Below the pieces are notes generated by a model. It searched no databases, was not told the DNA's origin, and saw only the letters and a list, made by a program, of their open reading frames with translations. The translations under genes were made by a program, and so were the position numbers. From assembly GCA_028689775.1 (NCBI GenBank), contig JAQVCM010000010.1:1-64000 (forward strand): a DNA stretch of 64,000 nt, given 5' to 3'. Shown piece by piece: positions 26,880 to 36,629 of this stretch. Positions within the stretch are counted from its first letter, which is position 1, and every line of letters starts with the position of its first letter. The stretch is from Crocinitomicaceae bacterium (GTDB lineage Bacteria > Bacteroidota > Bacteroidia > Flavobacteriales_D > Crocinitomicaceae).

Positions 26880-29285
26880 ATGAATAGAAACATTAGAAAA
26901 GTAGCCGTTTTAGGTTCAGGAGTGATGGGTTCTCGAATTGCATGTCATTTTGCAAACGTCGGTTGTGAAGTGATTTTGCTGGACATTCAGCCGAAAGAAC
27001 TTTCTGAAAAAGAAGCAAAAGCAGGTTTAACGGTGGATTCACCACATTTTAAAAATAGAATTGTAAACGATTCGTTATTAGCAGCTGTGAAGTCAAATCC
27101 TTCGCCTATTTATAAGAAGTCCTTTGCAAGCCGAATTCAAACCGGAAATTTCACAGACGACATGTCCAAAATTGCAGATGCAGATTGGATCATCGAAGTA
27201 GTAATCGAACGTTTGGATATCAAGAAATCGGTTTTCGAACAAGTAGAGAAATATAGAAAAGCAGGAACGATTATCTCGTCCAATACTTCTGGTATTCCAA
27301 TTCATTTGATGACGGAAGGTAGAAGCGAAGATTTCAAAGCGAATTTCTGTGGAACACACTTTTTCAATCCACCGAGATATTTGCAATTGTTGGAGATCAT
27401 TCCGACGCCAGATACAAAACAAGAAGTGATTGACTTCTTGATGGATTTTGGAAGTAAAATCTTAGGTAAGAAAACAGTTCTTTGTAAAGATACACCTGCT
27501 TTTATCGCCAACAGAGTTGGAGTTTACGCCATGATGTCGCTTTTCCACACGGTAAACGAAATGGGTTTGACGGTTGAAGAAGTGGACAAATTAACCGGTC
27601 CAGTGTTAGGTCGTCCAAAATCAGCAACTTTCCGTACTGCGGATGTCGTTGGATTGGATACCTTGGTTTTAGTAGCCAATGGATTGTATGAAAATGCAAA
27701 ACAAGACGAAGAAAATGAATTCTTCAAGTTGCCAGCTTACATCGATACAATGGTTAAAAACGGTTGGTTGGGTTCTAAATCAAACCAAGGTTTTTACAAA
27801 AAATCAAAGAATGCAGAAGGTAAATCAGAGATTTTAGTCTTGGACTTAAATACCTTAGAATACCGTTCTCAAAATAAAGTAAAATTCCCAACCTTGGAAA
27901 TGGCGAAGCCAATCGAAGACTTGAAACAACGTACCAAAATGTTGTTCATGGGAATGGATAAAGCGGGTGAATTCTACCGCAAAATGTTTGGACAATTATT
28001 CGCGTACGTGAGTAATCGCATTCCAGAAATTTCAGATGAATTATATAAAATCGACGATGCAATCAAAGCTGGCTTTGGATGGGAATTAGGACCTTTCGAA
28101 ACGTGGGATATTCTTGGTTTTGATCAAGGAATGAAAATGTTAGAAGCAAGTGGAAAAAAACCTGCTGCTTGGTTGGCTGACATGAAATCAAAAGGAATCA
28201 CGTCTTTCTATAAAAAATCAGCAGGAGTAAAATCGTTTTACGACATCGCATCTGGAGCATACAAAGTAATTCCTGGAACGGAAGACTTGGTGATTTTAGA
28301 TGCCTTGCGCGACGAGAATACGGTTTGGAAAAACGCCGACGTAACCATCGTTGATTTAGGAGATGGCATTTTGAATTTAGAATTCCATACTAAAATGAAT
28401 ACCATTGGTGGTGGCGTAATTCAAGGAATTAACAAAGCGATTGACTTAGCGGAAGAAAGTCAAAAAGGATTGGTGATTTACAACACCGGTCAAAACTTCT
28501 CAGCAGGAGCAAACGTGGGAATGATTTTCATGATGGCTGCTGAGCAGGATTACGATGAATTAAACTTCTCTGTAAAAGCATTTCAAGACACGATGATGCG
28601 CGTTCGATATTGCAACGTTCCAGTTGTAGTTGCGCCGCATAACATGGCTTTGGGCGGTGGATGTGAATTATCGATGCACGCTGATAAAGTAGTTGCGCAT
28701 GCAGAATTGTACATGGGCTTGGTTGAATTTGGAGTTGGATTAATTCCTGGTGGAGGCGGTTCGAAAGAATTTGCGAAAAGACTTTCAGATGAATTGAAAG
28801 ATGGCGACATCAAAATCAACAGAATGAGAGAACGTTTCTTGACAATCGGTCAAGCGAAAGTTTCCACTTCTGCATACGAAGCATTTGACTTAGGTTATTT
28901 GAGAGAAGGAATCGATGAGGTAATTATTAGCCGCGAACACCAATTGAAACGTGCAAAACACGCATGTTTGGAAATGGCTGACAAAGGATACATGGCTCCA
29001 AAAAGAGAGAAAAACATTACCGTGATGGGACAAGAAGGATTGGGAATCGTATACGTGGGTGCAAACTCCATGGTTTCTGGAAACTACATGTCTGAGCACG
29101 ATCAAGTGATTTCTGAAAAATTAGGATTTGTTCTTTGTGGTGGTGATTTATCTGCCAATGCCGTTGTTTCTGAGCAGTATTTGCTGGATTTAGAGCGTAA
29201 GAAATTCTTGGAATTATGTCAAGAAAGAAAAACCTTGGAGCGACTAGAAAGCTTGGTGAAGTCCGGTAAAATCTTAAGAAATTAA
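26880..29285 (+). CDS. fadN: 3-hydroxyacyl-CoA dehydrogenase / enoyl-CoA hydratase (FadN type)
   Basis: Carries out two steps of beta-oxidation. The 801 residues start with an NAD-binding fold (VLGSGVMGSRIA near 10-21), then the dehydrogenase core (THFFNPPRYLQLLEI) and end with a crotonase domain from about residue 500. The two hydratase glutamates are in GGGCELSMH and GLVEFGVGLIPGGGG. Dehydrogenase before hydratase is the order of Bacillus FadN, the reverse of E. coli FadB. fadA follows about 140 bases later. Confidence 0.93.
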   Translation: MNRNIRKVAVLGSGVMGSRIACHFANVGCEVILLDIQPKELSEKEAKAGLTVDSPHFKNRIVNDSLLAAVKSNPSPIYKKSFASRIQTGNFTDDMSKIADADWIIEVVIERLDIKKSVFEQVEKYRKAGTIISSNTSGIPIHLMTEGRSEDFKANFCGTHFFNPPRYLQLLEIIPTPDTKQEVIDFLMDFGSKILGKKTVLCKDTPAFIANRVGVYAMMSLFHTVNEMGLTVEEVDKLTGPVLGRPKSATFRTADVVGLDTLVLVANGLYENAKQDEENEFFKLPAYIDTMVKNGWLGSKSNQGFYKKSKNAEGKSEILVLDLNTLEYRSQNKVKFPTLEMAKPIEDLKQRTKMLFMGMDKAGEFYRKMFGQLFAYVSNRIPEISDELYKIDDAIKAGFGWELGPFETWDILGFDQGMKMLEASGKKPAAWLADMKSKGITSFYKKSAGVKSFYDIASGAYKVIPGTEDLVILDALRDENTVWKNADVTIVDLGDGILNLEFHTKMNTIGGGVIQGINKAIDLAEESQKGLVIYNTGQNFSAGANVGMIFMMAAEQDYDELNFSVKAFQDTMMRVRYCNVPVVVAPHNMALGGGCELSMHADKVVAHAELYMGLVEFGVGLIPGGGGSKEFAKRLSDELKDGDIKINRMRERFLTIGQAKVSTSAYEAFDLGYLREGIDEVIISREHQLKRAKHACLEMADKGYMAPKREKNITVMGQEGLGIVYVGANSMVSGNYMSEHDQVISEKLGFVLCGGDLSANAVVSEQYLLDLERKKFLELCQERKTLERLESLVKSGKILRN

Positions 29286-29423
29286 GAAATCGATTTCAGA
29301 AAGTCTTTGAATAATTACAATAACTAAAAGAAATTATAATGAAATAAGCCATAAGAAAAGTTTGATTTAAACAAGAAAACGAGAAAATGGCGATATCACA
29401 TGACATTTCAAAAAAATATAAAC

Positions 29424-30602
29424 ATGAAGCAAAATGCATATATAGTTGCTGGATTTCGTTCAGCAGTAGGAAAAGCGGGAAAAGGCGGTTTTCGTTTTTA
29501 CCGACCAGATGATTTAGCAGCAGACGTAATTACCCATTTGATGGCACAATTCCCTCAATTGGATCCAAAACGCATCGACGATGTAATTGTTGGAAATGCT
29601 ACACCAGAGGCAGAGCAAGGTTTAAACGTTGGACGTTTGATCTCGTTGATGTCTTTGAATACCGACAAAGTTCCAGGAATGACTGTCAACAGATATTGTT
29701 CTTCAGGCTTAGAAACGATGGCAATTGCCAAAGCGAAAATCGAAGCAGGAATGGCAGACTGCATCATCGCTGGTGGTGTTGAATCCATGTCAGTAATGGC
29801 AATGGGTGGTTGGAGAATTGTTCCAAACTCGAAAGTAGCGAAAGAACATCCAACGTGGTACTGGGGAATGGGATTGACAGCGGAAGCCGTTGCAAAACAA
29901 TTCAACGTTACGCGTGAAGAGCAAGATGCTTTCGCATTGCATTCCAACGAAAAAGCAATCGCAGCGATCAAAGCTGGTAAATTTATAGATGAAATCGTTC
30001 CCGTTACGGTTGAAAATATCTTCTTAGATGCCAACGAAAAAAGACAAGTAAAATCGTATGTTGTTGATACAGACGAAGGACCAAGAGCAAGTACAATGGA
30101 AGGGTTGGCAGGATTGCGACCAGTTTTTGCAGAAGGTGGTTCAGTTACTGCTGGAAACTCTTCTCAAACTTCTGACGGTGCAGCTTTCGTATTGATGATG
30201 TCTGAGAGAATGGTCAAAGAATTAGGATTGGAACCAGTTGCAAGATTGGCGAGTTACGCAGTTGTTGGTGTAGAACCAAGAATCATGGGTATCGGTCCAG
30301 TTGACGCCATTCCAAAAGCAATTAAAATGGCTGGTTTGACAACGAACGACATTAATTTATTTGAGTTGAACGAAGCGTTTGCCTCACAATCAATCGCCGT
30401 TATTCGCGAAACTGGAATCAATCCAGAAATCGTAAACGTAAACGGTGGTGCAATCGCGATGGGTCACCCACTTGGTTGTACGGGAGCAAAATTATCGGTT
30501 CAAATCATCAACGAATTGAAAAAACGCGATCAGAAGTACGGAGTTGTAACGATGTGTGTCGGTACAGGTCAAGGTGCTGCTGGAGTGATTGAAAGATTGT
30601 AA
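29424..30602 (+). CDS. fadA: Acetyl-CoA C-acyltransferase (thiolase, FadA)
   Basis: Last step of the beta-oxidation cycle. 392 residues with Cys in VNRYCSSGLE, His in GGAIAMGHPLGC and Cys in TMCVGTGQG. The start is placed at ATG 29424 (MKQNAYIVAGFRS), preceded by AAAAATATAAAC, rather than the earlier ATG at 29400 whose extra residues MTFQKNIN fit no thiolase start. It follows fadN and ends before two hairpins. An acyl-CoA dehydrogenase, next in the Bacillus fadNAE order, is not present. Confidence 0.93.
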   Translation: MKQNAYIVAGFRSAVGKAGKGGFRFYRPDDLAADVITHLMAQFPQLDPKRIDDVIVGNATPEAEQGLNVGRLISLMSLNTDKVPGMTVNRYCSSGLETMAIAKAKIEAGMADCIIAGGVESMSVMAMGGWRIVPNSKVAKEHPTWYWGMGLTAEAVAKQFNVTREEQDAFALHSNEKAIAAIKAGKFIDEIVPVTVENIFLDANEKRQVKSYVVDTDEGPRASTMEGLAGLRPVFAEGGSVTAGNSSQTSDGAAFVLMMSERMVKELGLEPVARLASYAVVGVEPRIMGIGPVDAIPKAIKMAGLTTNDINLFELNEAFASQSIAVIRETGINPEIVNVNGGAIAMGHPLGCTGAKLSVQIINELKKRDQKYGVVTMCVGTGQGAAGVIERL

Positions 30603-30611
30603 GAAGTTTTA

Positions 30612-30632
30612 GCGAATTCGCTGATTTTTTAA
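30612..30632 (+). terminator. Short palindrome with T-run after fadA
   Basis: AGCGAATTCGCT, a perfect 12-bp palindrome, followed by GATTTTTT, ten bases after the fadA stop. A weak first terminator ahead of the stronger one at 30643. Confidence 0.4.
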
Positions 30633-30642
30633 AAAATAGGAA

Positions 30643-30681
30643 AGCGATAAGTTCTTGATTGAGCTTGTCGCTTTTTTTTTG
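30643..30681 (+). terminator. Intrinsic terminator of the fatty-acid operon
   Basis: AAGCGATAAG / CTTGTCGCTT stem with one internal T-G mismatch, a 12-base loop and a run of nine T. Forty bases after the fadA stop. Confidence 0.8.
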
Positions 30682-30736
30682 ATAGAAGGGATTACAGATT
30701 GCAGATTGGAAGATTGGGCAGATTCTTAGCGAATGT

Positions 30737-30748
30737 TGGTTTAAACCA
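30737..30748. promoter_or_regulatory. Perfect 12-bp palindrome upstream of hipB
   Basis: TGGTTTAAACCA lies about 90 bases before the predicted hip promoter. It may belong to the control region of the toxin-antitoxin genes, but nothing ties it to a protein. Confidence 0.3.
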
Positions 30749-30822
30749 TCACAAAGCTTAATTTTGATGCGTTATGATGGATAAAAATAGCACTGAAATC
30801 TAACTATTTTAAAATTTAAACG

Positions 30823-30887
30823 TTATCTTTGACGGATAAAAGCATCATAAACATCAAAAAATAGTTCTAATGACGGATAAAAACATC
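30823..30887 (+). promoter_or_regulatory. hipBA promoter with embedded and repeated operator motifs
   Basis: The -7 element TATCTTTG (30824-30831) matches TAnnTTTG and is embedded in an inverted repeat TTATC-N7-GATAA (30823-30839). A 17-base word TGACGGATAAAAgCATC occurs at 30830-30846 and again, with one change, at 30871-30887 across the hipB start codon; a partial copy is at 30775-30790. The GGATA half-site is also the half-site of E. coli HipB operators (TATCC-N8-GGATA), so self-repression is likely. Confidence 0.55.
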
Positions 30888-31220
30888 TTGAAAATGTACA
30901 GCATGAGTGATGATGCTATTATAAAAAAGATTGGTGTCTTTGTGAGACATCATCGTTTAGAGCAAAATATCACTCAAAAAGAGCTAGCTCAAAAGTCAGG
31001 GGTAAATCGAACAACTATTTCTGAATTAGAATTAGGTAGAAGATGCCAATTGTTAACTTTGATACAAGTACTAAGAATTCTAAACAAGCTGGATGCATTT
31101 CAATCGTTTGAAATTGTGCAAAAAATAAGTCCAATTAAATTAGCTGAAATGGAGATGAGGAAAAGACAAAAAGCTAGTAGAACAAAGGAAATTATAAATT
31201 TTAAAAAATCTGATTGGTAA
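30870..31220 (+). CDS. hipB: HipB-like antitoxin / XRE-family regulator
   Basis: 116 residues. A lambda-type HTH lies at about residues 20-75 (ITQKELAQKSGVNRTTISEL is the core), followed by a basic tail of about 25 residues (MEMRKRQKASRTKE). The tail is longer than in E. coli HipB. The stop overlaps the hipA start by one base (TAATG). It should bind the kinase next door and repress the pair; the repeated GGATA words at the start codon support this. Confidence 0.88.
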   Translation: MTDKNILKMYSMSDDAIIKKIGVFVRHHRLEQNITQKELAQKSGVNRTTISELELGRRCQLLTLIQVLRILNKLDAFQSFEIVQKISPIKLAEMEMRKRQKASRTKEIINFKKSDW

Positions 31221-32509
31221 TGTTGAATAATGCATTTGTTAATATTTGGAACAGAAGGGTTGGTGCGATATCTTGGAATCAAGAAAGTGGATTGGGATCG
31301 TTTGAATACGATACGGATTTTTTAAAATCAGGTCTTGAGCTTTCACCTATTTTGATGCCTTTAAGTCAAAGTTCAAGAATTTTTGATTTTCCAGAAAATA
31401 GAAATAGCAACACATTCAAGGGACTTCCTGGTTTAATTGCAGATGTACTTCCTGATAAATATGGGAATGCTATAATTAACACTTGGCTTGCGCGACAAGG
31501 GCGACCTACCAATAGTTTGAATCCAGTTGAAACGTTATGTTTTATTGGAGAAAGAGGTATGGGAGCTTTAGAGTTTGAACCTGTGCAGCCAAAAAATCAA
31601 AACAACTCAACCAAAATAAACATCGGTGATCTAATTGACATAGCAGAAGGTATCTTAACCGGAAAGAAGGACTTTAAAACAAATTTATCTGAAGATGAAG
31701 ATAAAGCATTATTTGATATACTCAAAATAGGTTCATCAGCAGGTGGAGCGAGGGCAAAAGCGCTCATTGCTTACAATGAAAAGACGGGAGAAGTGCGAAG
31801 CGGGCAAACGACTGTACCCAAAGATTTTCAGCATTGGTTGATTAAGTTTGATGGTGTGTCAGACGATCAATTTGGAACAGCTATTGGATATGGAAGAGTT
31901 GAAATGGCCTATTATCAAATGGCTGTCGCAGCCGGAATTGAAATGATGGAAAGTCGCTTATTAGAAGAAAATGGAAGAGCACACTTTATGACCAAACGAT
32001 TTGATAGAGTGCATGGAAAAGGAAAAGTTCACATTCAGACTTTCTGTGCAATGCGCCATTTTGACTTTAACGATGTTGGCATGCACAGTTATGAAGAACT
32101 ATTCGAAACGATGCGTATGCTTGGACTTGATTATCCACAGGCACAAGAATTATTCAGAAGAATGGTGTTTAATGTAATGTCGCGTAATTGCGACGATCAC
32201 ACCAAAAATTTTGCATTTATGATGACTAAAAATGGTGTATGGAAGCTTACGCCAGGTTATGATATCTGCCATGCCTATCGACCAGAAAGCCAATGGGTAA
32301 GTCAACATGCATTAAGTTTGAATGGGAAAAGATCAGATTTTACAAGATCAGATTTATTAGCTGTTGGAAAAAGTATGAACATCAAAAATGCCTCGGATAT
32401 ACTCATAGAAGTTGCCAATGCCTGTTTGAGATGGGATGAATTTGCGACTGCAGTGCAGGTTGAATCTAAATTGAAAAAGGCGATCAAACAAACACATCTA
32501 ATTTTGTAA
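31220..32509 (+). CDS. hipA: HipA-type serine/threonine kinase toxin
   Basis: 429 residues. The N-terminal subdomain ends with GERGMGALEFEP (about 113-124). The nucleotide loop is in GSSAGGARAKALI (about 170-182), the catalytic segment is SRNCDDHTKNFAF (about 325), and the metal-binding Asp follows in LTPGYDICHA. E. coli HipA phosphorylates glutamyl-tRNA synthetase to stop translation and cause persistence; whether the target is the same here is not known. Start at ATG 31220, overlapping the hipB stop, rather than TTG 31214. Confidence 0.92.
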   Translation: MLNNAFVNIWNRRVGAISWNQESGLGSFEYDTDFLKSGLELSPILMPLSQSSRIFDFPENRNSNTFKGLPGLIADVLPDKYGNAIINTWLARQGRPTNSLNPVETLCFIGERGMGALEFEPVQPKNQNNSTKINIGDLIDIAEGILTGKKDFKTNLSEDEDKALFDILKIGSSAGGARAKALIAYNEKTGEVRSGQTTVPKDFQHWLIKFDGVSDDQFGTAIGYGRVEMAYYQMAVAAGIEMMESRLLEENGRAHFMTKRFDRVHGKGKVHIQTFCAMRHFDFNDVGMHSYEELFETMRMLGLDYPQAQELFRRMVFNVMSRNCDDHTKNFAFMMTKNGVWKLTPGYDICHAYRPESQWVSQHALSLNGKRSDFTRSDLLAVGKSMNIKNASDILIEVANACLRWDEFATAVQVESKLKKAIKQTHLIL

Positions 32510-32537
32510 AATCGTAACGTCTAAAATTTCCGAAGCT

Positions 32538-32554
32538 AGTGTGAGCGTCTCACT
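32538..32554. repeat. Small palindrome downstream of hipA
   Basis: GTGAG-CGT-CTCAC hairpin with extra pairing outside, within AGTGTGAGCGTCTCACT. It matches, in reverse orientation and with mostly transition changes, the hairpin at 32660-32674. Such GAGC-rich palindromes look like dispersed repeats of Bacteroidota genomes (from memory). Confidence 0.4.
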
Positions 32555-32659
32555 GGTTCAATGATTATTTTAAAAGTTAGCTATTTTTAGATATAGATTT
32601 GATGGGAAGCTAAAAGTTTTTATCTTGGCAGTCGAAAAGGATGTAAATGAGCGTAGGCA

Positions 32660-32674
32660 CGAGCAAGATGCTCG
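32660..32674. repeat. Second GAGC-type palindrome before mutS
   Basis: CGAGCA-AGA-TGCTCG hairpin inside a short GC-richer patch (32650-32680) that stands out from the AT-rich surroundings. By eye its flanks align with the palindrome at 32538 in inverted orientation (about 17 of 25 bases). Confidence 0.4.
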
Positions 32675-32760
32675 CGCAAGCTTTGGACTTAAAAAAAACA
32701 GCGAAAGCGGTTATTGAACTAGCACAAGAGAACACCAGCGGTGATTGAGCGAAGCCGAAA

Positions 32761-35364
32761 TCACCCGCCCGTCAACCTTTTAATCTCATTCAACTTCATC
32801 AAGGCCTCAACCGGTGTAAATGTATTGATATCAATCGCCACCAATTCCTCTCTGATTTGCTCCAAAACTGGATCATTCAATTGAAAGAAACTCAATTGCA
32901 TGTCCTTCTCAGCCAAAGATTCTTTGATTTTTTCTTTGTCACTGCCAACGTGAGCGCTTTCCATTCGTTTCAAAATCTTGTTGGCGCTGTTGATTACTGA
33001 AGCTGGCATTCCGGCAAGTTTGGCAACGTGAATTCCGAAAGAGTGTTCGCTTCCGCCGGGAACCAATTTTCGCAAAAATAAGATGCGATTTCCGGTTTCT
33101 TTGACCGAAACGTTGAAATTTTGAATGCGTTCAAACTGTTTGGTCATGTCGTTTAACTCGTGGTAATGCGTTGCGAAAAGTGTTTTTCCTTTGAATTTTG
33201 GGTGTTCGTGAATGTATTCTGCAATCGCCCAAGCGATGGAAATTCCGTCGTAGGTACTCGTTCCGCGCCCAATTTCATCCAATAAAATCAAACTTCGTTC
33301 AGAAAGGTTGTTCAAAATGCTGGAAGTTTCGTTCATTTCCACCATGAAGGTAGATTCGCCTGATGAGATGTTATCAGATGCTCCAACGCGGGTGAAAATT
33401 TTGTCTAACAAGCCCAATTCAGCAGATTTCGCAGGAACATAGCAACCCATTTGCGCCATCAAAGAAATCAAGGCGGTTTGTCGCAACAAGGCACTTTTAC
33501 CAGACATGTTTGGATCAGTAATCATGATGATTTGTTGCGTTTCGTTGTCTAAATAAACGTCGTTGGCAACATATTCTTCGCCGGCTTTCAATTGTTGCTC
33601 AATCACAGGGTGGCGACCGTCTTCGATTTTGATGGCAAAGCCTTCGTTCATCTTTGGTCGCGTATATTTATTCTCTTCTGAAATCACAGCGAAAGAAATC
33701 AAGCAATCCAAGCGGCCAATTAAAACGGCGTCGTGTTGAATTGGGTGAATGTAATCGGCCATTGAAAGAATGATTTCTTGCAACAAACGACTTTCTATGG
33801 CATAGATTTTATCTTCTGCGCCTAATATTTTTCCTTCGTATTCCTTTAATTCTTCCGTGATGTATCGCTCCGCATTCACCAAGGTTTGCTTGCGAATCCA
33901 TTCTTCTGGAACCTTGTCTCGGTGCGTATTCGTAACCTCCAAATAGTAACCAAACACGTTGTTGAAAGCAACTTTTAAACTCGGAATTCCCGTTCGTTCG
34001 GATTCTCTCATTTGTAAATCATTCAAGTAATCTTTTCCAGAGAAAGAGATTTTTCTCAAATCATCCAACTCTTCGTGAATACCAGAAGCGATGATCATTC
34101 CTTTCCCCAATTGAGTTGCAGGTTCTTCCATGAAATGCGTGTCGATCAATTCGATCAATTTCAAGCACGGATTCAACTGATCTGAAATTCGTTGCAAGGA
34201 AGGAACGGAAGTGTTTTTTAACAAGGTTTGAATCGGTGCTATTTGACGAAGTGTGTTCTCCAAATGTTTAATTTCCTTCGGATTAACTCTTCCTACAGCA
34301 ACTTTAGAAATCAAACGTTCTAAATCACCGATATCTTTTAAACGCTCCAACAATTCAAAGCGAATGTTTTCGTTTTTCACAAAATATTCAACCGCATCCA
34401 AACGATCTTCAATTGGTTTCAAATCTTTCAAAGGCAAGACCATCCAACGTTTCAGCATGCGACCGCCCATTGGTGTTTTGGTTTTGTCCAAAATGTCGAT
34501 TAAGGTCGTTGCATTTTCATTGTGCGATTGAATCAATTCTAAATTTCGAACCGTGAAGCGATCCAACCAAACGTATTTTTCTTCCTCGATGCGAGAAATG
34601 TTGGTGATGTGTCCTAATTGATGATGATGCGTTTCGGAAAGGTAATGGAAAATCGCTCCGGCAGCAATGATTCCTTGCGAAAGATGTTCAACGCCAAAAC
34701 CTTTTAAATCCTTGGTTCCAAAATGCTTGTTTAAGGTTTCGTTAGCAAAATCTGTTGTAAAAACCCAGTCTTCTAATTTAAAAGCATGCAGCTTATCGTT
34801 GAAAGTTTCCTGGTAGAGCTTGTTCATTTTCTTCTGATAAATGATTTCACTCGGCTCAAATCCTTGAATTAATTTATCGATGTAATCCAGATTTCCTTCC
34901 GCAATTAAAAATTCTCCGGTGGAAATATCTAGGAAAGAAACGCCGTGTAAATCTTTATCCAAATGAATGGCGCACAAAAAATTATTTCGGTTGTGATCCA
35001 ATACTTGGTCGTTGAATGAAACTCCTGGCGTAACCAATTCCGTAACACCTCTTTTGACAATCGATTTCGTTAATTTCGGGTCTTCTAATTGGTCGCAAAT
35101 GGCAACGCGTTGTCCGGCACGAATTAATTTTGGCAAATAGGTATTGATGGAATGATGCGGAAAACCTGCCAATTCAATGTGTGAATCGCCGTTTCTTCGC
35201 TTGGTCAAAACAATGCCCAAAATCTTAGAGGCTTTGATGGCATCCTCTCCAAAAGTTTCGTAAAAATCTCCAATACGGAACAAGAGTAAAGCTTGCGGAT
35301 GCTTCGCCTTGATTTCGTTGTATTGCTTCATCAAAGGTGTTTCTTCAGATTTACTTTTTGCCAT
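32761..35364 (-). CDS. mutS: DNA mismatch repair protein MutS
   Basis: Recognises mismatches and starts repair. 867 residues in the usual order: mismatch-binding domain with the FYE motif ([13 protein letters not shown], near residue 31), connector, lever and clamp, then the ATPase ([14 protein letters not shown]alker B; HYHEL). The start is ATG 35364 ([17 protein letters not shown]); the frame runs 40 codons further upstream but that part has no MutS similarity. Odd: the Walker A loop reads TDPNMSGKS, with Asp at about residue 617 where TGPNMxGKS is usual. Confidence 0.95.
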   Translation of the reverse strand: MAKSKSEETPLMKQYNEIKAKHPQALLLFRIGDFYETFGEDAIKASKILGIVLTKRRNGDSHIELAGFPHHSINTYLPKLIRAGQRVAICDQLEDPKLTKSIVKRGVTELVTPGVSFNDQVLDHNRNNFLCAIHLDKDLHGVSFLDISTGEFLIAEGNLDYIDKLIQGFEPSEIIYQKKMNKLYQETFNDKLHAFKLEDWVFTTDFANETLNKHFGTKDLKGFGVEHLSQGIIAAGAIFHYLSETHHHQLGHITNISRIEEEKYVWLDRFTVRNLELIQSHNENATTLIDILDKTKTPMGGRMLKRWMVLPLKDLKPIEDRLDAVEYFVKNENIRFELLERLKDIGDLERLISKVAVGRVNPKEIKHLENTLRQIAPIQTLLKNTSVPSLQRISDQLNPCLKLIELIDTHFMEEPATQLGKGMIIASGIHEELDDLRKISFSGKDYLNDLQMRESERTGIPSLKVAFNNVFGYYLEVTNTHRDKVPEEWIRKQTLVNAERYITEELKEYEGKILGAEDKIYAIESRLLQEIILSMADYIHPIQHDAVLIGRLDCLISFAVISEENKYTRPKMNEGFAIKIEDGRHPVIEQQLKAGEEYVANDVYLDNETQQIIMITDPNMSGKSALLRQTALISLMAQMGCYVPAKSAELGLLDKIFTRVGASDNISSGESTFMVEMNETSSILNNLSERSLILLDEIGRGTSTYDGISIAWAIAEYIHEHPKFKGKTLFATHYHELNDMTKQFERIQNFNVSVKETGNRILFLRKLVPGGSEHSFGIHVAKLAGMPASVINSANKILKRMESAHVGSDKEKIKESLAEKDMQLSFFQLNDPVLEQIREELVAIDINTFTPVEALMKLNEIKRLTGG

Positions 35365-35722
35365 GGATATTTTCAAATTATGAAAAACAAAAATAAGCCC
35401 AACACCCCGATTTTCAGCCATCATTTCAAAGATGTTATCAAAATTTGTCAACAGTTTGACCGATTTTAAATGCAAACTGTACATTCTGACCTAAAATGAT
35501 TCAATTTTGCATTCTTCAGAGAATAATAAGTTCTGTTTAAACTCCATTTAAACGGCAATTAATTGATTTCCCCATAATTTTAAAAGTTGAATTCAAAAGA
35601 TTAAATTCCCGGGATGCTTATCGTAACTTTTAAATAAATCTCCATCAAGATAAATCTAAAAATGTTTTAATCCAGCAATCCCGAACGGATGGCATTTTCA
35701 TGCGCGTGGATAATGTCACCCG

Positions 35723-35750
35723 CTCCTGATACTTATCGGGAGGAGTTTTT
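35723..35750. repeat. REP-like hairpin with T-run
   Basis: Arms CTCCTGATA and TATCGGGAG with one mismatch around a CT loop, followed by AGGAGTTTTT. No gene ends nearby on the plus strand, so it is more likely a dispersed palindrome than a terminator. Confidence 0.45.
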
Positions 35751-35792
35751 AAAAAATGAGGATTCTCTTTTTTTTAAATAATTTCAGTCCTT

Positions 35793-35805
35793 CGGACTTT
35801 TAAAA
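35793..35805. repeat. Compact AGTCC-TTC-GGACT hairpin
   Basis: Five-base stem around TTC, flanked by T-rich sequence on one side and A-rich on the other, so it looks like a terminator on either strand although no gene ends here. Confidence 0.4.
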
Positions 35806-35989
35806 AAAGAAAGTAAGATGATCTCAATTTCTGAAAAAGGTTTTTCATCGAATCGTAGTCTTCAAAAAAATAGCCTAAATTCCCACCTTTTTTAAGAACT
35901 CCTTCAATCGGAACAAGTATCTTTGTAATGAAAGAAAGCATTTTCAGAAGAAACATTTTCATCGTCAAGCGAAATTAAAATCAAGAAGA

Positions 35990-36523
35990 TTGAATAAAAA
36001 ATTAAAATTATGGGAACTTGATCGAGTTTCTGAAGAAGAGTTTAAAATCCAAAAGAAATTTCCAATTTCGGTTATTTTAAATGACATCCGTAGTTTAAAC
36101 AACATTGGTTCTTTTTTCCGAACTGCTGATGCTTTCAATGTGGAGAAGATTTATCTCTGCGGTATTACTGCTATTCCTCCGCACCGCGATATTCACAAAA
36201 CAGCTTTGGGCGCGACTGAAAGTGTGGAATGGGAGCACAGAGAATCGATTATCGATTTGGTGCATGAATTGAAAGCGAAGAATGTGCTGGTTGCATCCAT
36301 CGAACAAACTGAAAACACTACTTTTTTACAAGATATTGACAAACTTCCCAATCAACCCATCGCTTTGGTTTTTGGAAACGAAGTAGACGGCGTAGATCAA
36401 GACGTCATTGACGCAAGCGATTACATCATCGAAATTCCACAATTTGGAACCAAACACAGTTTAAACGTTTCAGTTTGCGCAGGCGTTGTGCTTTGGGAGT
36501 TTACCAAGAAGATGATGGAATAA
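35990..36523 (+). CDS. SpoU/TrmH-family RNA 2'-O-methyltransferase
   Basis: 177 residues of the SPOUT fold, which methylates a ribose in tRNA or rRNA. Motif 1 is LNNIGSFFRTADAF (about 37-50, with the catalytic Arg), motif 2 is ALVFGNEVDGVDQDVI (about 124-139) and motif 3 is IPQFGTKHSLNVSVCAGVVL (about 150-169). There is no extra RNA-binding domain, so the target could be a tRNA position such as TrmL or TrmH sites; not decided. It stands alone. Confidence 0.9.
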   Translation: MNKKLKLWELDRVSEEEFKIQKKFPISVILNDIRSLNNIGSFFRTADAFNVEKIYLCGITAIPPHRDIHKTALGATESVEWEHRESIIDLVHELKAKNVLVASIEQTENTTFLQDIDKLPNQPIALVFGNEVDGVDQDVIDASDYIIEIPQFGTKHSLNVSVCAGVVLWEFTKKMME

Positions 36524-36629
36524 TGATCTTGTTATTTTGATCTGATTAAAATGTGTATTTGTTTCTTTTCAAGATAGAATTTCTATTTACAAATGATTAT
36601 CGAGAATGTTATGAATGCATTTTCAATAG

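Larger units (their letters stand above)
35365..35989. other. Long gene-free region between divergent mutS and rRNA/tRNA methyltransferase
   Basis: No convincing gene. It holds two hairpins, at 35723-35742 and 35793-35805, and an AT-rich remainder. A 64-codon minus-strand frame across it is low-complexity and is not supported. Confidence 0.5.

Noticed and set aside
29555..30034. 159-codon minus-strand frame inside fadA
   Set aside because: Antisense shadow of a conserved thiolase.
30690..30720. Short CAGATTG-type tandem words before hipB
   Set aside because: Only three or four imperfect seven- to eight-base copies; likely slippage without clear function.
35774..35968. 64-codon minus-strand frame between mutS and the methyltransferase gene
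   Set aside because: Low complexity, crosses a hairpin, no family resemblance and no plausible leader.
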